DNA of 64,000 bases from Variovorax jilinensis. GTDB taxonomy: Bacteria > Pseudomonadota > Gammaproteobacteria > Burkholderiales > Burkholderiaceae_C. A program made the position numbers and the translations under genes. The notes under the pieces were generated by a model. The model was not told the origin of the DNA and did no database searches. It saw only the letters and a list, made by a program, of their open reading frames with translations. Positions 19,701 through 27,325 of the stretch are shown one piece after another (the first letter of the stretch is position 1; every line of letters starts with the position of its first letter). Location: positions 744,001-808,000 of the forward strand of contig NZ_JASZYQ010000001.1 in the NCBI RefSeq assembly GCF_030316885.1, given 5' to 3'.

Positions 19701-20324
19701 CGCCTCAAGGCGCTGCAGCAGCGGGAAGCCGCGCTTGCAGGCGGCGACGAGTCGCTGCCGTTGACGCGCAACGCGGCGCGCAGCCTGCAGAAGCTCATGA
19801 GCTACAAGGACGAGTACGAGGTGGCGCGTCTCTACAGCGACGGCAGCTTCCGCGAGAAGCTGGCCGAGCAGTTCGAGGGCGACCTGAAGCTCGAATTCCA
19901 CATGGCGCCGCCGTTCCTTGCACGGCCCCGGAACGGCCAGCCGCCGGCCAAGATCCGGCTGGGTGGCTGGATGCTGCCGGCGATGAAGTGGCTGGCGCGC
20001 GGCAAGGTGCTTCGCGGGAGCGCCTTCGACGTCTTCGGCCGCACCGAGGAGCGTCGGCTCGAGCGCGAACTGATCGGCCGCTTCGAGGCCCGGCTCGACG
20101 AGCTCGCCGAAGGCCTGACGGTCGGCAACCAGAAGCTCGCAGCCCAGATCGCGGCGGTACCGCTGACCATCCGCGGCTACGGGCACGTCAAGCTCGCCAA
20201 CCTCGCGCTGGCGCGTGGCCGCGAGGCCGAGCTGCTGCACCGATTCGCGCCCGAGCGCTATCCGCGTCCGGTGGGCGAGGCCAAGGCCGGCCAGATCCGC
20301 GGCATCGCGGTGGTTGCGAGCTGA
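16731..20324 (+). CDS. Indolepyruvate ferredoxin oxidoreductase, fused IorAB type
   Basis: A 1197-residue single-chain 2-oxoacid:ferredoxin oxidoreductase. It oxidatively decarboxylates aryl pyruvates (from Trp, Phe, Tyr) to aryl-acetyl-CoA, passing electrons to ferredoxin. In order it has a TPP-dependent IorA-like part (about 25-640), a 4Fe-4S segment beginning CEGCGDC at about residue 657 with further cysteines in CNKDYSCAKGFC, and an IorB-like gamma domain starting with GVGGTGVVTVG at about 751. A C-terminal extension follows. The start at 16731 follows a weak GGA site; the open frame upstream crosses the regulator's promoter. Divergent from an Lrp regulator. Followed by a hairpin repeat and a terminator. 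Confidence 0.93.
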   Translation: MKEQDSHDASILPPDYRLADSLWASSGAVFLTGTQALIRILLMQRQRDAARGLDTQGFVSGYRGSPLGMVDQAIWKAGKGFKESGIRFVPAINEELAATQVLGTQRVESDPERTVEGVFAMWYGKGPGVDRAGDALKHGNAYGSSPHGGVLVVAGDDHGCVSSSMPHQSDHAFAAWSMPVLQPASVAEYLEFGLYGYELSRYSGAWVGMAALSEVVESASTVDLDRVAARVAAWADADTVRAATGHVAPADGLHYRWPDLPSLRIESRLADKLEAVAAFTRINSVDRHVIESPQARVGIVTCGKAHFDLMEVLRRLEVTPEALARAGVRLYKVGLSFPIEQTRIKAFAEGLDEILIVEEKGAIVETQLRDIFYNAPPGARPALVGKQDRNGRPLVSALGELRPSRLIELVAHWLGEHFPNNGELGDHLQHVRDFTPPELLSNDADAVKRMPYFCAGCPHNTSTRVPAGSTARAGIGCHFMANWMDRDTAGLIQMGGEGVDWVSHSMFTRTPHVFQNLGDGTYYHSGYLAIRQAVAAKATLTYKILFNDAVAMTGGQPVDGIISVDAIARQVESEGVKQVVVVSDAIDKYDAIKGRFPAGTEFHDRAELDDVQRRLREVPGVTVLIYEQTCAAEKRRRRKKGEMADPARRLFINEAVCEGCGDCGVQSNCVAVLPHETALGRKRKIDQTSCNKDYSCAKGFCPSFVGVTGGALRRKSGALAAGKDAFLAHVAALPRPAPHGWSAPYDLLVTGVGGTGVVTVGAVIAMAAHLEGKSASVLDFMGFAQKGGAVLSFVRLADTPERLNQVRIDTQQADAILACDVVVGASPDALQTVRHGRTRILANMHEIPVAESLRNPDADLKTALLLEKMKFVAGRDQVQTFDAQTLAEEFLGDTLASNILAAGFAWQRGLIPIGLEALTRAIELNGVAVAANQMAFSLGRLAAADPRAIETLRDAPAAVAVDDSADALIARAAAFLADYQNAAWARRFELRLKALQQREAALAGGDESLPLTRNAARSLQKLMSYKDEYEVARLYSDGSFREKLAEQFEGDLKLEFHMAPPFLARPRNGQPPAKIRLGGWMLPAMKWLARGKVLRGSAFDVFGRTEERRLERELIGRFEARLDELAEGLTVGNQKLAAQIAAVPLTIRGYGHVKLANLALARGREAELLHRFAPERYPRPVGEAKAGQIRGIAVVAS

Positions 20325-20423
20325 CGCGCGGCCACGCGCCGCGTCGCGGGCGTTGTGCGCACGCGACGTGGTGCCGGCTGTTTTGAGGCGCCGCCCTCCG
20401 GCACCCCATAAGATCGAGCGCTA

Positions 20424-20487
20424 GAGCGCCTGCTGCCCCCGGGGGGCGCGTGGCACGAAGCGGCGAGGCCGTCGTGCCGCACATTGC
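20424..20487. repeat. GC-rich extragenic hairpin repeat (type C)
   Basis: A cluster of inverted repeats after the oxidoreductase gene. GCCCCCGGGGGGC is followed by GGCACGA, 13 nt, TCGTGCC. The composition and run-together hairpins look like the extragenic palindromes of Comamonadaceae. Only one copy of this exact form is seen in the window. Confidence 0.4.
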
Positions 20488-20488
20488 A

Positions 20489-20512
20489 GGGCCCCCTCGA
20501 GGGGCCTTTTTT
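20489..20512 (+). terminator. Intrinsic terminator after the oxidoreductase gene
   Basis: CCCC-TCGA-GGGG extended by GG/CC around one bulged C, followed directly by TTTTTT (20507-20512). It separates the oxidoreductase gene from the histidine kinase. Confidence 0.75.
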
Positions 20513-20552
20513 GCGGCCCGCCAGGGCCTGAAAGACAGGGGCGTTTGAAGCC

Positions 20553-21989
20553 ATGATCGGTAATTCGTCGTTTGCGGGACTGGGCAACTCGTCCTTCGCA
20601 AGCCTCACGCCGGCACCCGCCTCGGCGGATGAGGCCGAACCGTGGGTGCGCGGCGAGCTGATCCGCAGCCTCATGCGTGCGTCGCGCGGCTCCTACCTGC
20701 TGGCCGCCGCACTGATGCCGGCCATGGTGGGCCTGAGCTGGGGCCACGTGCCTTCCTGGCAGTTGCTGGTCTGGCTCGCGATCGGCCTCGGCGCCACCGG
20801 CTGCCGAATCTGGGGCGAGCAGGTCTACGCGCGCCACTATGCCGACCGCGATTCGGCGGCGCAGGAATTCTTCGTCGAGCGCTACCGATGGCTGTGGAGC
20901 GCCAGCGGCTTCGCCTGGGGCCTGTCGATCCTGATCTTCTTCGAGCGCGCGCCGCTCGTGAACCAGTTCATGTGCTGGCTGATCGTGGCGGGCGTGGCCA
21001 CCTTCCCGCTCAACGGGCTGGCGCTGCACCCGCCGCTGCTCAGGCGTTACACCAACACGCTCTTCTTCACCATGCTCGCTTCGGTGGTCGTGCGCATGAT
21101 CGAGCTGAAGTTCGAGCGGCCGAACTTCCACTTCGGCTTCCTGCTGCTGCCGATCCTGCACTGGTGGCTGCTGCTCAGGGCCGGCCGTCGCATCCACGAG
21201 ACGGCGCGCAACAGCTTCGAGCTGCTTTTCCACAACCACATCCTGATCAATTCGCTGACCCAGCAGCGGCAGGCGGCGGTCTCGGCCGTGGCGATGAAGA
21301 ACCGCTTCCTCGCCAGCGCAGCGCACGACATGCGCCAGCCCGTGCTGGCGCTCTCGCTCTACGCCGACTGGCTGCGCAACGAACCCGAACTGGTGGCCGA
21401 GATCGCGCCCAAGATCGTGCGCGCCACGCATGCGGTCAACGCGCTCTTCGATTCGCTGTTCGACCTGGCGCGCATCGATTCGGGCCAAGTGCGGCTGCAT
21501 ATCGAGCGGGTCGAGGTGGCCCAGCTGCTGCACGACCTGGAACTGCAGTACCGCCCCGTGGCCGAGGCCAAGGGGCTGGCGTTCAGGATGCACGTGAGCC
21601 CGGGCACCGTGCTGACCGACCCGATCCGGGTGCGGCGCATGATCGGCAACCTGCTGGCCAACGCGATCAAGTACACGGCCGAGGGCGGCATCCTGCTGGC
21701 CTCGCGCCAGACCCGCGACGGCCTGCGCGTGGAAGTGTGGGACACCGGCATCGGCATCGCGCGCGAGCACCTGCGCGACGTGTTCCTGGAGTTCTACAAG
21801 GTGGCCGACCATGCCGGCACCTCGGACGGCTTCGGGCTCGGCCTCGCGATCGTGGCGCGGCTGTCGCACGCGCTCGGTCATCCGGTCAGCGTGCGTTCGC
21901 GACTGGGCCGCGGCAGCGTGTTCCGCGTGGCGCTGTTCGACGCCGACGAGTCGCAGGCCCAGGCCCGGATCTCGGGCGCGGTGGGCTGA
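20553..21989 (+). CDS. Membrane sensor histidine kinase
   Basis: A 478-residue kinase. The N-terminal half holds about six hydrophobic helices (about 45-205) with little periplasmic loop, suggesting sensing within the membrane. It is followed by a HisKA dimerisation helix with the phospho-accepting H258 (SAAHDMRQPV) and a HATPase_c domain (N box LLANAIKY, G1 DTGIGI, G2 FGLGLAI). There is no PAS or receiver domain. The convergent NarL-type regulator gene 40 bp away is the likely partner. The signal is unknown. The start at 20553 has no strong ribosome site. Confidence 0.88.
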   Translation: MIGNSSFAGLGNSSFASLTPAPASADEAEPWVRGELIRSLMRASRGSYLLAAALMPAMVGLSWGHVPSWQLLVWLAIGLGATGCRIWGEQVYARHYADRDSAAQEFFVERYRWLWSASGFAWGLSILIFFERAPLVNQFMCWLIVAGVATFPLNGLALHPPLLRRYTNTLFFTMLASVVVRMIELKFERPNFHFGFLLLPILHWWLLLRAGRRIHETARNSFELLFHNHILINSLTQQRQAAVSAVAMKNRFLASAAHDMRQPVLALSLYADWLRNEPELVAEIAPKIVRATHAVNALFDSLFDLARIDSGQVRLHIERVEVAQLLHDLELQYRPVAEAKGLAFRMHVSPGTVLTDPIRVRRMIGNLLANAIKYTAEGGILLASRQTRDGLRVEVWDTGIGIAREHLRDVFLEFYKVADHAGTSDGFGLGLAIVARLSHALGHPVSVRSRLGRGSVFRVALFDADESQAQARISGAVG

Positions 21990-22002
21990 GCGCAGTTCTA
22001 GC

Positions 22003-22019
22003 GCCGCGCCCGGCGCGGC
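22003..22019. terminator. Hairpin between convergent kinase and regulator genes
   Basis: GCCGCGC, loop CCG, GCGCGGC: a perfect 7-bp stem in the 40-bp space between the two stops. No T-run; possibly a bidirectional 3'-end hairpin. Confidence 0.4.
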
Positions 22020-22029
22020 CGCACCGGGC

Positions 22030-22629
22030 TCAGTTCGACGACAGCAGGCCGTTGGTGCGCGCGTGGTGCAGCGCCTGCGTGCGGCTCTTGACGCCGAGAC
22101 GGCGGAACAGGCGCCACAGGTGCACCTTGACCGTGTGCTCGCTGATGTCGAGTTCGGTCGCGATGTCGCGGTTGCTCATGCCCTGGTCGAGCATCGCGAT
22201 CAGCTGGGTCTGACGCTTCGACAGCTTGCTGTTCGTGGCGGCGGCCGGCTCCTCGGCATCGCTGTCGGCCATCAGCAGGCCGCGCAGCGCGGCCGTGAGT
22301 TCGGCCGAGCTGGCCGATTTCTCGATGTAGGTGTCGGCGCCGGCCTCGATGCAGGCCTCTTCCATGTCGGCCGAGGGCGAAGCCGAGTACACCGCGATCG
22401 GCACGTCCGGGTAGCCCTGCTTGACCGCCTTCACGCCCGAGACGCCCGTGGTGTCGGGCAGCTTGAGGTCGAGGCAGAACAGGCCCGGCGCGCCGTGCTG
22501 CTTGACCGCGGCGGCCAGCTTGTCGAGGCGCTCGAGTTCGACGATGTTCTCGGCCGGACGAAGGCGGCGCAGCACCATCACGATGGCGTCGCGCATCAGG
22601 GGGTGGTCGTCGATGACATAGATACTCAT
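22030..22629 (-). CDS. NarL/LuxR-type response regulator
   Basis: A 199-residue two-domain regulator. The receiver domain (about 1-120) has the acidic pair D7-D8, phospho-acceptor D54 (CLDLKLPD) and K103 (EKSAS). The C-terminal LuxR helix-turn-helix (about 135-195) includes LSKRQTQLIAMLDQGMSNRD. Convergent with the histidine kinase gene, which is its probable partner. It is separated from trpS by 75 bp. Target genes cannot be read from the sequence. Confidence 0.92.
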   Translation of the reverse strand: MSIYVIDDHPLMRDAIVMVLRRLRPAENIVELERLDKLAAAVKQHGAPGLFCLDLKLPDTTGVSGVKAVKQGYPDVPIAVYSASPSADMEEACIEAGADTYIEKSASSAELTAALRGLLMADSDAEEPAAATNSKLSKRQTQLIAMLDQGMSNRDIATELDISEHTVKVHLWRLFRRLGVKSRTQALHHARTNGLLSSN

Positions 22630-22704
22630 GATTTGCTCGTGGTGTCCGCAGTTCGGGCTTCGCCCATCTCCGCGGTTGTCTTTCCTGTGTTGATCCGTTC
22701 CTGC

Positions 22705-24036
22705 TCAGTTGCCCGCGGCCGCTTCGGCCGCCAGCGCCTCGAGCGCGGCCGAGGCCGCGCGCACGCCTTCGTTGTCGAGCGGCTCGAGCTGCGCGGCGAT
22801 TTCCGCCAGTGCGGCCCCGCGCTGCTGCCGCAGCGCGCCGATCGCCCGGCCTGCCTCCTGCGGCGTTGCGAACCCCCGGCTTTGTACCAGCAGTGACCCG
22901 CCCGCGTCGAGCAGCTTGAAGTAGAAGTTGCCGTCGCTCTCGCGGTATTGCTTGAAGCTCGGCTGGGCGACCTTGCTGCCCTTCGCACCCTTGCGCGCGG
23001 CGCCATTGTCCTGGCTGGCCAGGTTGCGCAGGCCGACGGCGTGGCGCAGATCGTCGAGGAAGGGCCTGGAGATGGCGCGCGCCTTCTCGGCGCCGGCGCG
23101 CAGCGTGAGTTCGATGCGGGACGGATCGTTGATCAGCGCCTCGTAGTGCGCGCGCATGGGCGCCACCTCGCGATCGATGCGCTCGAACAGCAGCTGCTTG
23201 GCGTCGCCCCAGCCGATGCCGTCGGCATAGGCCCGGCGCAGGGTCTCGGTTTCCTCGTCGTTGGCGAAGGCCTGGTAGATCTGGAACAGGGCCGAGCCTT
23301 CGGTGTCCTTGGGCTCCCCCGGGGCACGCGAGTCGGTCACGATGCCGTTGATCAGCTTCTGCAGCTGGGCGCGCGGGGTGAAGAGCGGGATCGTGTTGTC
23401 GTAGCTCTTGCTCATCTTGCGGCCGTCGAGGCCGGGCAGGGTGGCGACCGCCTCGTCGATCTCGGCCTCGGGCAGCGTGAAATGCTCGCCGTAGAGGTGG
23501 TTGAAGTGCTGCGCCATGTCGCGCGCCATCTCGATGTGCTGCACCTGGTCGCGGCCCACGGGCACCTTGTGGGCGTTGAACAGGAGGATGTCGGCGCCCA
23601 TCAGTACCGGGTACATGAACAGCCCGGCGTTGACGTCCGCGTCCGGGTCCTCGCCCTTGGCGTTGTTCTTGTCCACCTGCGCCTTGTAGGCATGGGCGCG
23701 ATTGAGCAGACCCTTGCCGGTGACGCAGGTCAGGAACCAGGTCAGCTCGGGAATCTCGGGAATGTCGGACTGGCGGTAGAAGGTGACGCGCTCGGGGTCG
23801 AGCCCGCAGGCCAGCCAGGTGGCGGCAATCTCGAGCGTCGAGCGCTGGATGCGCGCCGGCTCGCCGACCTTGATCAGGGCGTGGAAGTCGGCCAGGAAAT
23901 AGAAGCTCTGGACGTCGTCGCGGCGGCTGAAGCGCACCGAATGACGCACCGAGCCGACGTAGTTGCCCAGGTGCGGCGTGCCGCTGGTCGTGATGCCCGT
24001 GAGGAAGCGGGTGGGGGTGTCGGGAAGGAGGGCCAT
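22705..24036 (-). CDS. trpS: Tryptophan--tRNA ligase with extra C-terminal domain
   Basis: A 443-residue TrpRS, a class I synthetase that charges tRNA-Trp. The HIGH-like PHLGN (21-25) and KMSKS (207-211) are present, and the catalytic and anticodon parts end near residue 340, the length of the whole E. coli enzyme. About 100 further residues follow. Residues about 359-409 resemble the YegP/DUF1508 strand-turn repeat (the FYFKLLDAGGSLLVQSRGF stretch), then a short Ala-rich helix. The gene lies 7 bp after the M50 protease gene, so the two are co-transcribed with yciO upstream. Confidence 0.95.
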   Translation of the reverse strand: MALLPDTPTRFLTGITTSGTPHLGNYVGSVRHSVRFSRRDDVQSFYFLADFHALIKVGEPARIQRSTLEIAATWLACGLDPERVTFYRQSDIPEIPELTWFLTCVTGKGLLNRAHAYKAQVDKNNAKGEDPDADVNAGLFMYPVLMGADILLFNAHKVPVGRDQVQHIEMARDMAQHFNHLYGEHFTLPEAEIDEAVATLPGLDGRKMSKSYDNTIPLFTPRAQLQKLINGIVTDSRAPGEPKDTEGSALFQIYQAFANDEETETLRRAYADGIGWGDAKQLLFERIDREVAPMRAHYEALINDPSRIELTLRAGAEKARAISRPFLDDLRHAVGLRNLASQDNGAARKGAKGSKVAQPSFKQYRESDGNFYFKLLDAGGSLLVQSRGFATPQEAGRAIGALRQQRGAALAEIAAQLEPLDNEGVRAASAALEALAAEAAAGN

Positions 24037-24043
24037 GAAAGAT

Positions 24044-24715
24044 TCAGCGAACGAGCGCGGTCAGCGGGCTCAGCAGGAGCGAGATGGCCTGGTAGCCGAA
24101 GCCCATCAGCGGGCTGAGCCAATAGGTGCCCACGATGCCGGCGATCACCAGGCCCATGACGATGAAGAAGCCGTAGGGCTCGATGCGGGCCAGCAGCTCC
24201 TGGGCACCGCCGCGCGGCAGCAGGCCGGCCAGCACCCGGCCGCCGTCGAGCGGCGGCAGCGGGAACAGGTTGAAGGCCCACATCACGAGGTTCACCAGGA
24301 TGCCGCCCTGCGCCATCTTGAGGAAGAAGGTCTCGTCGATGCCTGCGCCGACGAGGCCGATCAGCAGCAGCGCCCAAAGAATGGCCTGGAAGAAGTTCGA
24401 GGCCGGGCCCGCCAGCGCGACCCAGACCATGTCGCGCTTGGGATGGCGCAGGCGGTTGAAGTTGACCGGCACCGGCTTGGCATAGCCGAAAAGGAAGGCG
24501 CCCGAAGTCGCGAAATACAGCAGGATCGGCATCAGGATGGTGCCGATGGGGTCGATGTGCTTGATCGGGTTGAGCGTCACGCGCCCCATGACATAGGCCG
24601 TGTTGTCGCCGAAGTAGCGCGCCACGTAGCCGTGGGCGGCTTCGTGGATGGTGATCGCGAAGATCACCGGCAACGCGTAGATCAGGACGGTTTGTACGAG
24701 ATTTGAAATATCCAC
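24044..24715 (-). CDS. Site-2 protease family (M50) membrane metalloprotease
   Basis: A 223-residue membrane protease. HEAAH (H24, E25, H28) is the zinc site in the first membrane region, and the second signature with the third ligand is LFPLPPLDGGRVL. Four to six hydrophobic helices. Members cut membrane-bound substrates within the bilayer; the substrate is unknown. The start is GTG at 24715, giving the usual DISNL N-terminus; a TTG at 24739 would add eight residues. It lies between yciO and trpS on the same strand. Confidence 0.9.
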   Translation of the reverse strand: MDISNLVQTVLIYALPVIFAITIHEAAHGYVARYFGDNTAYVMGRVTLNPIKHIDPIGTILMPILLYFATSGAFLFGYAKPVPVNFNRLRHPKRDMVWVALAGPASNFFQAILWALLLIGLVGAGIDETFFLKMAQGGILVNLVMWAFNLFPLPPLDGGRVLAGLLPRGGAQELLARIEPYGFFIVMGLVIAGIVGTYWLSPLMGFGYQAISLLLSPLTALVR

Positions 24716-24748
24716 CGTGCGGATTGTCTCAGACCGCAACCGAGGCGC

Positions 24749-25384
24749 TCAGAGGCCCACGGCGGCGAGCGCGCCGCGGCCCTGGCGCACCAGCAGCGGA
24801 TCGCCGCCGCTGCCCATGGGCGTCAGGTCGACCACGGTGGTGGGCTCGGAAGGGCAGGCGCCGGCGTCGATGACGGCGCCGATCTGCTTTTCGAAGCGCT
24901 CGCGGATCTCGGTGGCGTCGTTGAGCGCCTGGGTCTCGCCGGGCGGGATCAGGGTGGTGGCGAGCAGCGGCTCGCCGTGCAGCGCGAGCAGTTCGAGCAG
25001 CACGCGGTGGTCGGGCACCCGGAGGCCGATGGTCTTGCGCTGCGGATGGCTGACCCGGCGCGGCACTTCCTTGGTGGCCTCGAGCAGGAAGGTGTAGGGG
25101 CCCGGAGTGGCCGCCTTCAACAGCCGGTACTGCTTGTTGTCGACCCGGGCGTAGTTCGAGAGCTCGCTCAGGTCGCGGCAGATCAGCGTCAGATGGTGCT
25201 TGTCGTCGACCTGGCGGATGCGGCGCAGCTGGTCGACCGCATCCTTGTCGTCGAGGTGGCAGGCCAGCGCGTAGCTGGAGTCGGTCGGCACGGCGACGAT
25301 CTCGCCGCGGGCGAGCAGCGCGACCGCCTGCTTGAGCAGCCGTTGCTGGGGGTTGTCGGGGTGGACTTCGAAGAACTGGGCCAT
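24749..25384 (-). CDS. yciO: YciO/YrdC/Sua5-family protein
   Basis: A 211-residue member of the YciO branch of the YrdC/Sua5 superfamily. The YrdC fold fills the protein, with the nucleotide-binding region GEIVAVPTDSSYALAC (about 28-43) and ICRDLSELSNYA. Sua5/YrdC make threonylcarbamoyl-AMP for tRNA t6A; YciO proteins have weak or unclear activity, so the exact role is not certain. In E. coli yciO stands beside the PHP gene yciV; here an EamA gene is inserted between them. It starts downstream of a hairpin repeat. Confidence 0.88.
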   Translation of the reverse strand: MAQFFEVHPDNPQQRLLKQAVALLARGEIVAVPTDSSYALACHLDDKDAVDQLRRIRQVDDKHHLTLICRDLSELSNYARVDNKQYRLLKAATPGPYTFLLEATKEVPRRVSHPQRKTIGLRVPDHRVLLELLALHGEPLLATTLIPPGETQALNDATEIRERFEKQIGAVIDAGACPSEPTTVVDLTPMGSGGDPLLVRQGRGALAAVGL

Positions 25385-25426
25385 GAGGTATTTTGGCAGG
25401 TACCAGGCCGTCGCCGGGCCGCCCCA

Positions 25427-25487
25427 AGGCGGCCTGCGGCCCCCTCGGGGGGCAGCGACCCACACGCAGTGGGGAAGCGTGGGGGCC
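25427..25487. repeat. Extragenic palindromic repeat, copy 1 (type A)
   Basis: An intergenic hairpin element. It has a GGCCCCCTCGGGGGG stem, then CAGCGACCCACACGCAGTGG and a GGGG-AAGCGTGGGG end. The 32 nt at 25453-25484 match 27345-27376 with one mismatch. It lies right after the EamA stop codon. The internal CCCAC/GTGGG arms can form a hairpin. Confidence 0.8.
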
Positions 25488-26438
25488 TTATGACTCCGCG
25501 GGCTCGATCGGCACCCGGCGCTCGCGCACGGTCAGCCAGGCCCCGGCGGCGCCGCAGACGGCGATCAGGGCCATCCCGATCAGCGAAATGCGGTCCGGCA
25601 CGTACGAGAACATGATCCAGCCGCCCAGCATCGCGAAGGCGATCTGGGCATAGAGGTAGGGCGTGAGCGTCGAGGCCGGTGCGCGCTGGTAGGCCAGGAT
25701 CAGGATGAAATGGCCGACCGTGCCCAGAAAACCCATCAGGCACAGCAGCGCCCACCAGTGCCACGAAGGCAGCGCGGTCCAGACGAAGGGCAGTGCCAGC
25801 GAGGCCAGCAGCGCGCCGACCCAGCCGGTATAGAAGTGCATGGTGAGCGGGTCTTCGGTCCGTGCCAGCTTGCTCGTCAGCACCTGGAACCAGGCGTTGG
25901 TCATCACCAGGCTGATCGGCAGCAGCATGGCCCAGCTGAAGGCATCGCCACCGGGGCGCAGGATCACGAGCGTGCCGACGAAGCCACCGCCCACCAGCGA
26001 CCAGCGCAGCGGCGACACGTGCTCCTTGAGCGTGGTGGCGGCCAGCAGCGTGATGACCAGCGGCGCCACCAGCACGATCGAGGTGAATTCCGCCAGCGGC
26101 ATGTAGCGCAGGCTGAAGAAGGCCAGCGTGCTCGACGCCAGCAGCAGGGCGCCGCGCAGCAGCTGGTAGCGCGGATGGCGCGTGCGCAGCAGCGCGGTTC
26201 CGTGCCGCGGCAGCAGCACCAGCGTGGTCGCCACGGCCTGGAAGGCGTAGCGCACCCAGACGCCCATGAGGATCGGGACTGCGGCGGTCGAGAGCTTGGT
26301 GGCGGTGTCGAGCGAAGCGAAGCAGGCCACCGCGAGAAGCACCAGCCCGATGCCGGCCAGGATGCGCTCGGACTCGATGTCGCGCGTGCTTTTCTTGCTG
26401 GCGTCGGCGTCGGCGTTGGCGTCGGTCCCCGGCGCCAT
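25488..26438 (-). CDS. EamA/DMT-superfamily transporter
   Basis: A 316-residue drug/metabolite transporter with ten hydrophobic helices in two EamA repeats (about 28-160 and 175-305). Substrate unknown; family members export amino acids or small metabolites. The ATG overlaps the yciV stop (TGATG), so translation is coupled. The N-terminus has an Ala-Asp repeat encoded by a hexanucleotide tandem repeat. It interrupts the usual yciV-yciO pair, and its stop codon abuts the type A repeat. Confidence 0.88.
   Translation of the reverse strand: MAPGTDANADADASKKSTRDIESERILAGIGLVLLAVACFASLDTATKLSTAAVPILMGVWVRYAFQAVATTLVLLPRHGTALLRTRHPRYQLLRGALLLASSTLAFFSLRYMPLAEFTSIVLVAPLVITLLAATTLKEHVSPLRWSLVGGGFVGTLVILRPGGDAFSWAMLLPISLVMTNAWFQVLTSKLARTEDPLTMHFYTGWVGALLASLALPFVWTALPSWHWWALLCLMGFLGTVGHFILILAYQRAPASTLTPYLYAQIAFAMLGGWIMFSYVPDRISLIGMALIAVCGAAGAWLTVRERRVPIEPAES
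26401..26424. repeat. Hexanucleotide tandem repeat in the EamA gene
   Basis: Four tandem GCGTCG-type units (one variant GCGTTG) in frame, encoding Ala-Asp/Asn pairs near the start of the EamA protein. Slippage by one unit would keep the frame. Confidence 0.6.
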
Positions 26439-27292
26439 CACTGGATGCGGTGCGCGAGCAGTTCCCAGACCGGGGTCAGCTTGCCCGGCAGAGGCGGCAG
26501 GCGGCCGAGGTCGCAGTGGCTTTCGTCGGGGCTGTGGAAATCGCTGCCGCGCGAAGCCGCGAACTCGAACTCGAGGGCCTTGTCGGCATACTCGACGTAT
26601 TCGGCCGGCGTGTGGCTGCCGGTCACGACCTCGATCGCCTGGCCGCCATGTGCCTTGAATTCGATGAAGAGGGCGTATTCCTCGTTGGCCGTGAACTTGT
26701 AGCGGCCGGGGTGCGCGATCACCGCGAGGCCCTTGGCGTTCGTGATCCACTGCACCGCGTCCTTGAGCGAGGCCCAGCGGTGCGGCACGTAGCCCGGCTT
26801 GCCTTCGGTCAGGAACTTGCGAAAAACTTCAGGCGTGTCGCGGCAGTGGCCGGCCTCGACCAGGAAGCGTGCGAAGTGGGTTCGCGAGATCAGCTCGGGA
26901 TTGCCGACGAAGCGCAGCGCGCCTTCGTAGGCGCCATGGATGCCGACGCGGGCCAGGCCTTCGGCCATCTCCTGCGCACGCTTGCCACGCCCGCCGCGGG
27001 TCTCGTAGAGGCCTTGGCTGATCGCGGCGTCGTCGGGGTCGAAGCCCAGGCCCACGATGTGCACCGTCTCGCCGGCGAAGGTGACCGAGATCTCGGTGCC
27101 CGTGAGGTACTTGAGGCCGTTGGCGCGCGCCGCCTGCGCGGCGCGATGCTGGCCGCCGATCTCGTCGTGGTCCGTGAGGGCCCAGAGCTCGACGCCGTTG
27201 GCGGCCGCGCGGGCGGCCAGTTCCTCGGGCGTCAGCGTGCCGTCGGACACCACGGAGTGGCAGTGCAGATCGGCGTTGAGGATGGAGGACAC
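26438..27292 (-). CDS. yciV: PHP-domain phosphoesterase (YciV/RNase AM-like)
   Basis: A 284-residue PHP metal-dependent phosphoesterase. The metal-binding clusters are DLHCHSVVSDG (8-18), TDHDE (40-44), AHPGR (about 195) and GSDFH (about 246). E. coli YciV (RNase AM, Rnm) is a 5'-3' exonuclease that trims rRNA and degrades 3',5'-bisphosphonucleotides, and the same role is likely here. The start is GTG at 27292 with TAAGAT exactly 6 nt upstream and no ribosome site, suggesting a leaderless mRNA. First gene of the run yciV-EamA-yciO-M50-trpS. Confidence 0.9.
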   Translation of the reverse strand: MSSILNADLHCHSVVSDGTLTPEELAARAAANGVELWALTDHDEIGGQHRAAQAARANGLKYLTGTEISVTFAGETVHIVGLGFDPDDAAISQGLYETRGGRGKRAQEMAEGLARVGIHGAYEGALRFVGNPELISRTHFARFLVEAGHCRDTPEVFRKFLTEGKPGYVPHRWASLKDAVQWITNAKGLAVIAHPGRYKFTANEEYALFIEFKAHGGQAIEVVTGSHTPAEYVEYADKALEFEFAASRGSDFHSPDESHCDLGRLPPLPGKLTPVWELLAHRIQ

Positions 27293-27298
27293 CGCACG

Positions 27299-27304
27299 AT
27301 CTTA
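27299..27304 (-). promoter_or_regulatory. -10 hexamer of yciV, leaderless spacing
   Basis: Read on the minus strand, TAAGAT is followed by 6 nt and the GTG start at 27292, with no Shine-Dalgarno. Confidence 0.45.
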
Positions 27305-27325
27305 TTCGTTCTCGTTGCAGGGCGT

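Noticed and set aside
16614..20240. Very long open frame (over 1200 codons) antisense to the oxidoreductase gene
   Set aside because: The plus strand encodes a well recognised protein with all motifs. The antisense frame is rich in Arg, Gln, His and Ala with no domain, the usual artefact of high third-position GC. The same applies to long antisense frames over 3240-5348 and 12673-13908.
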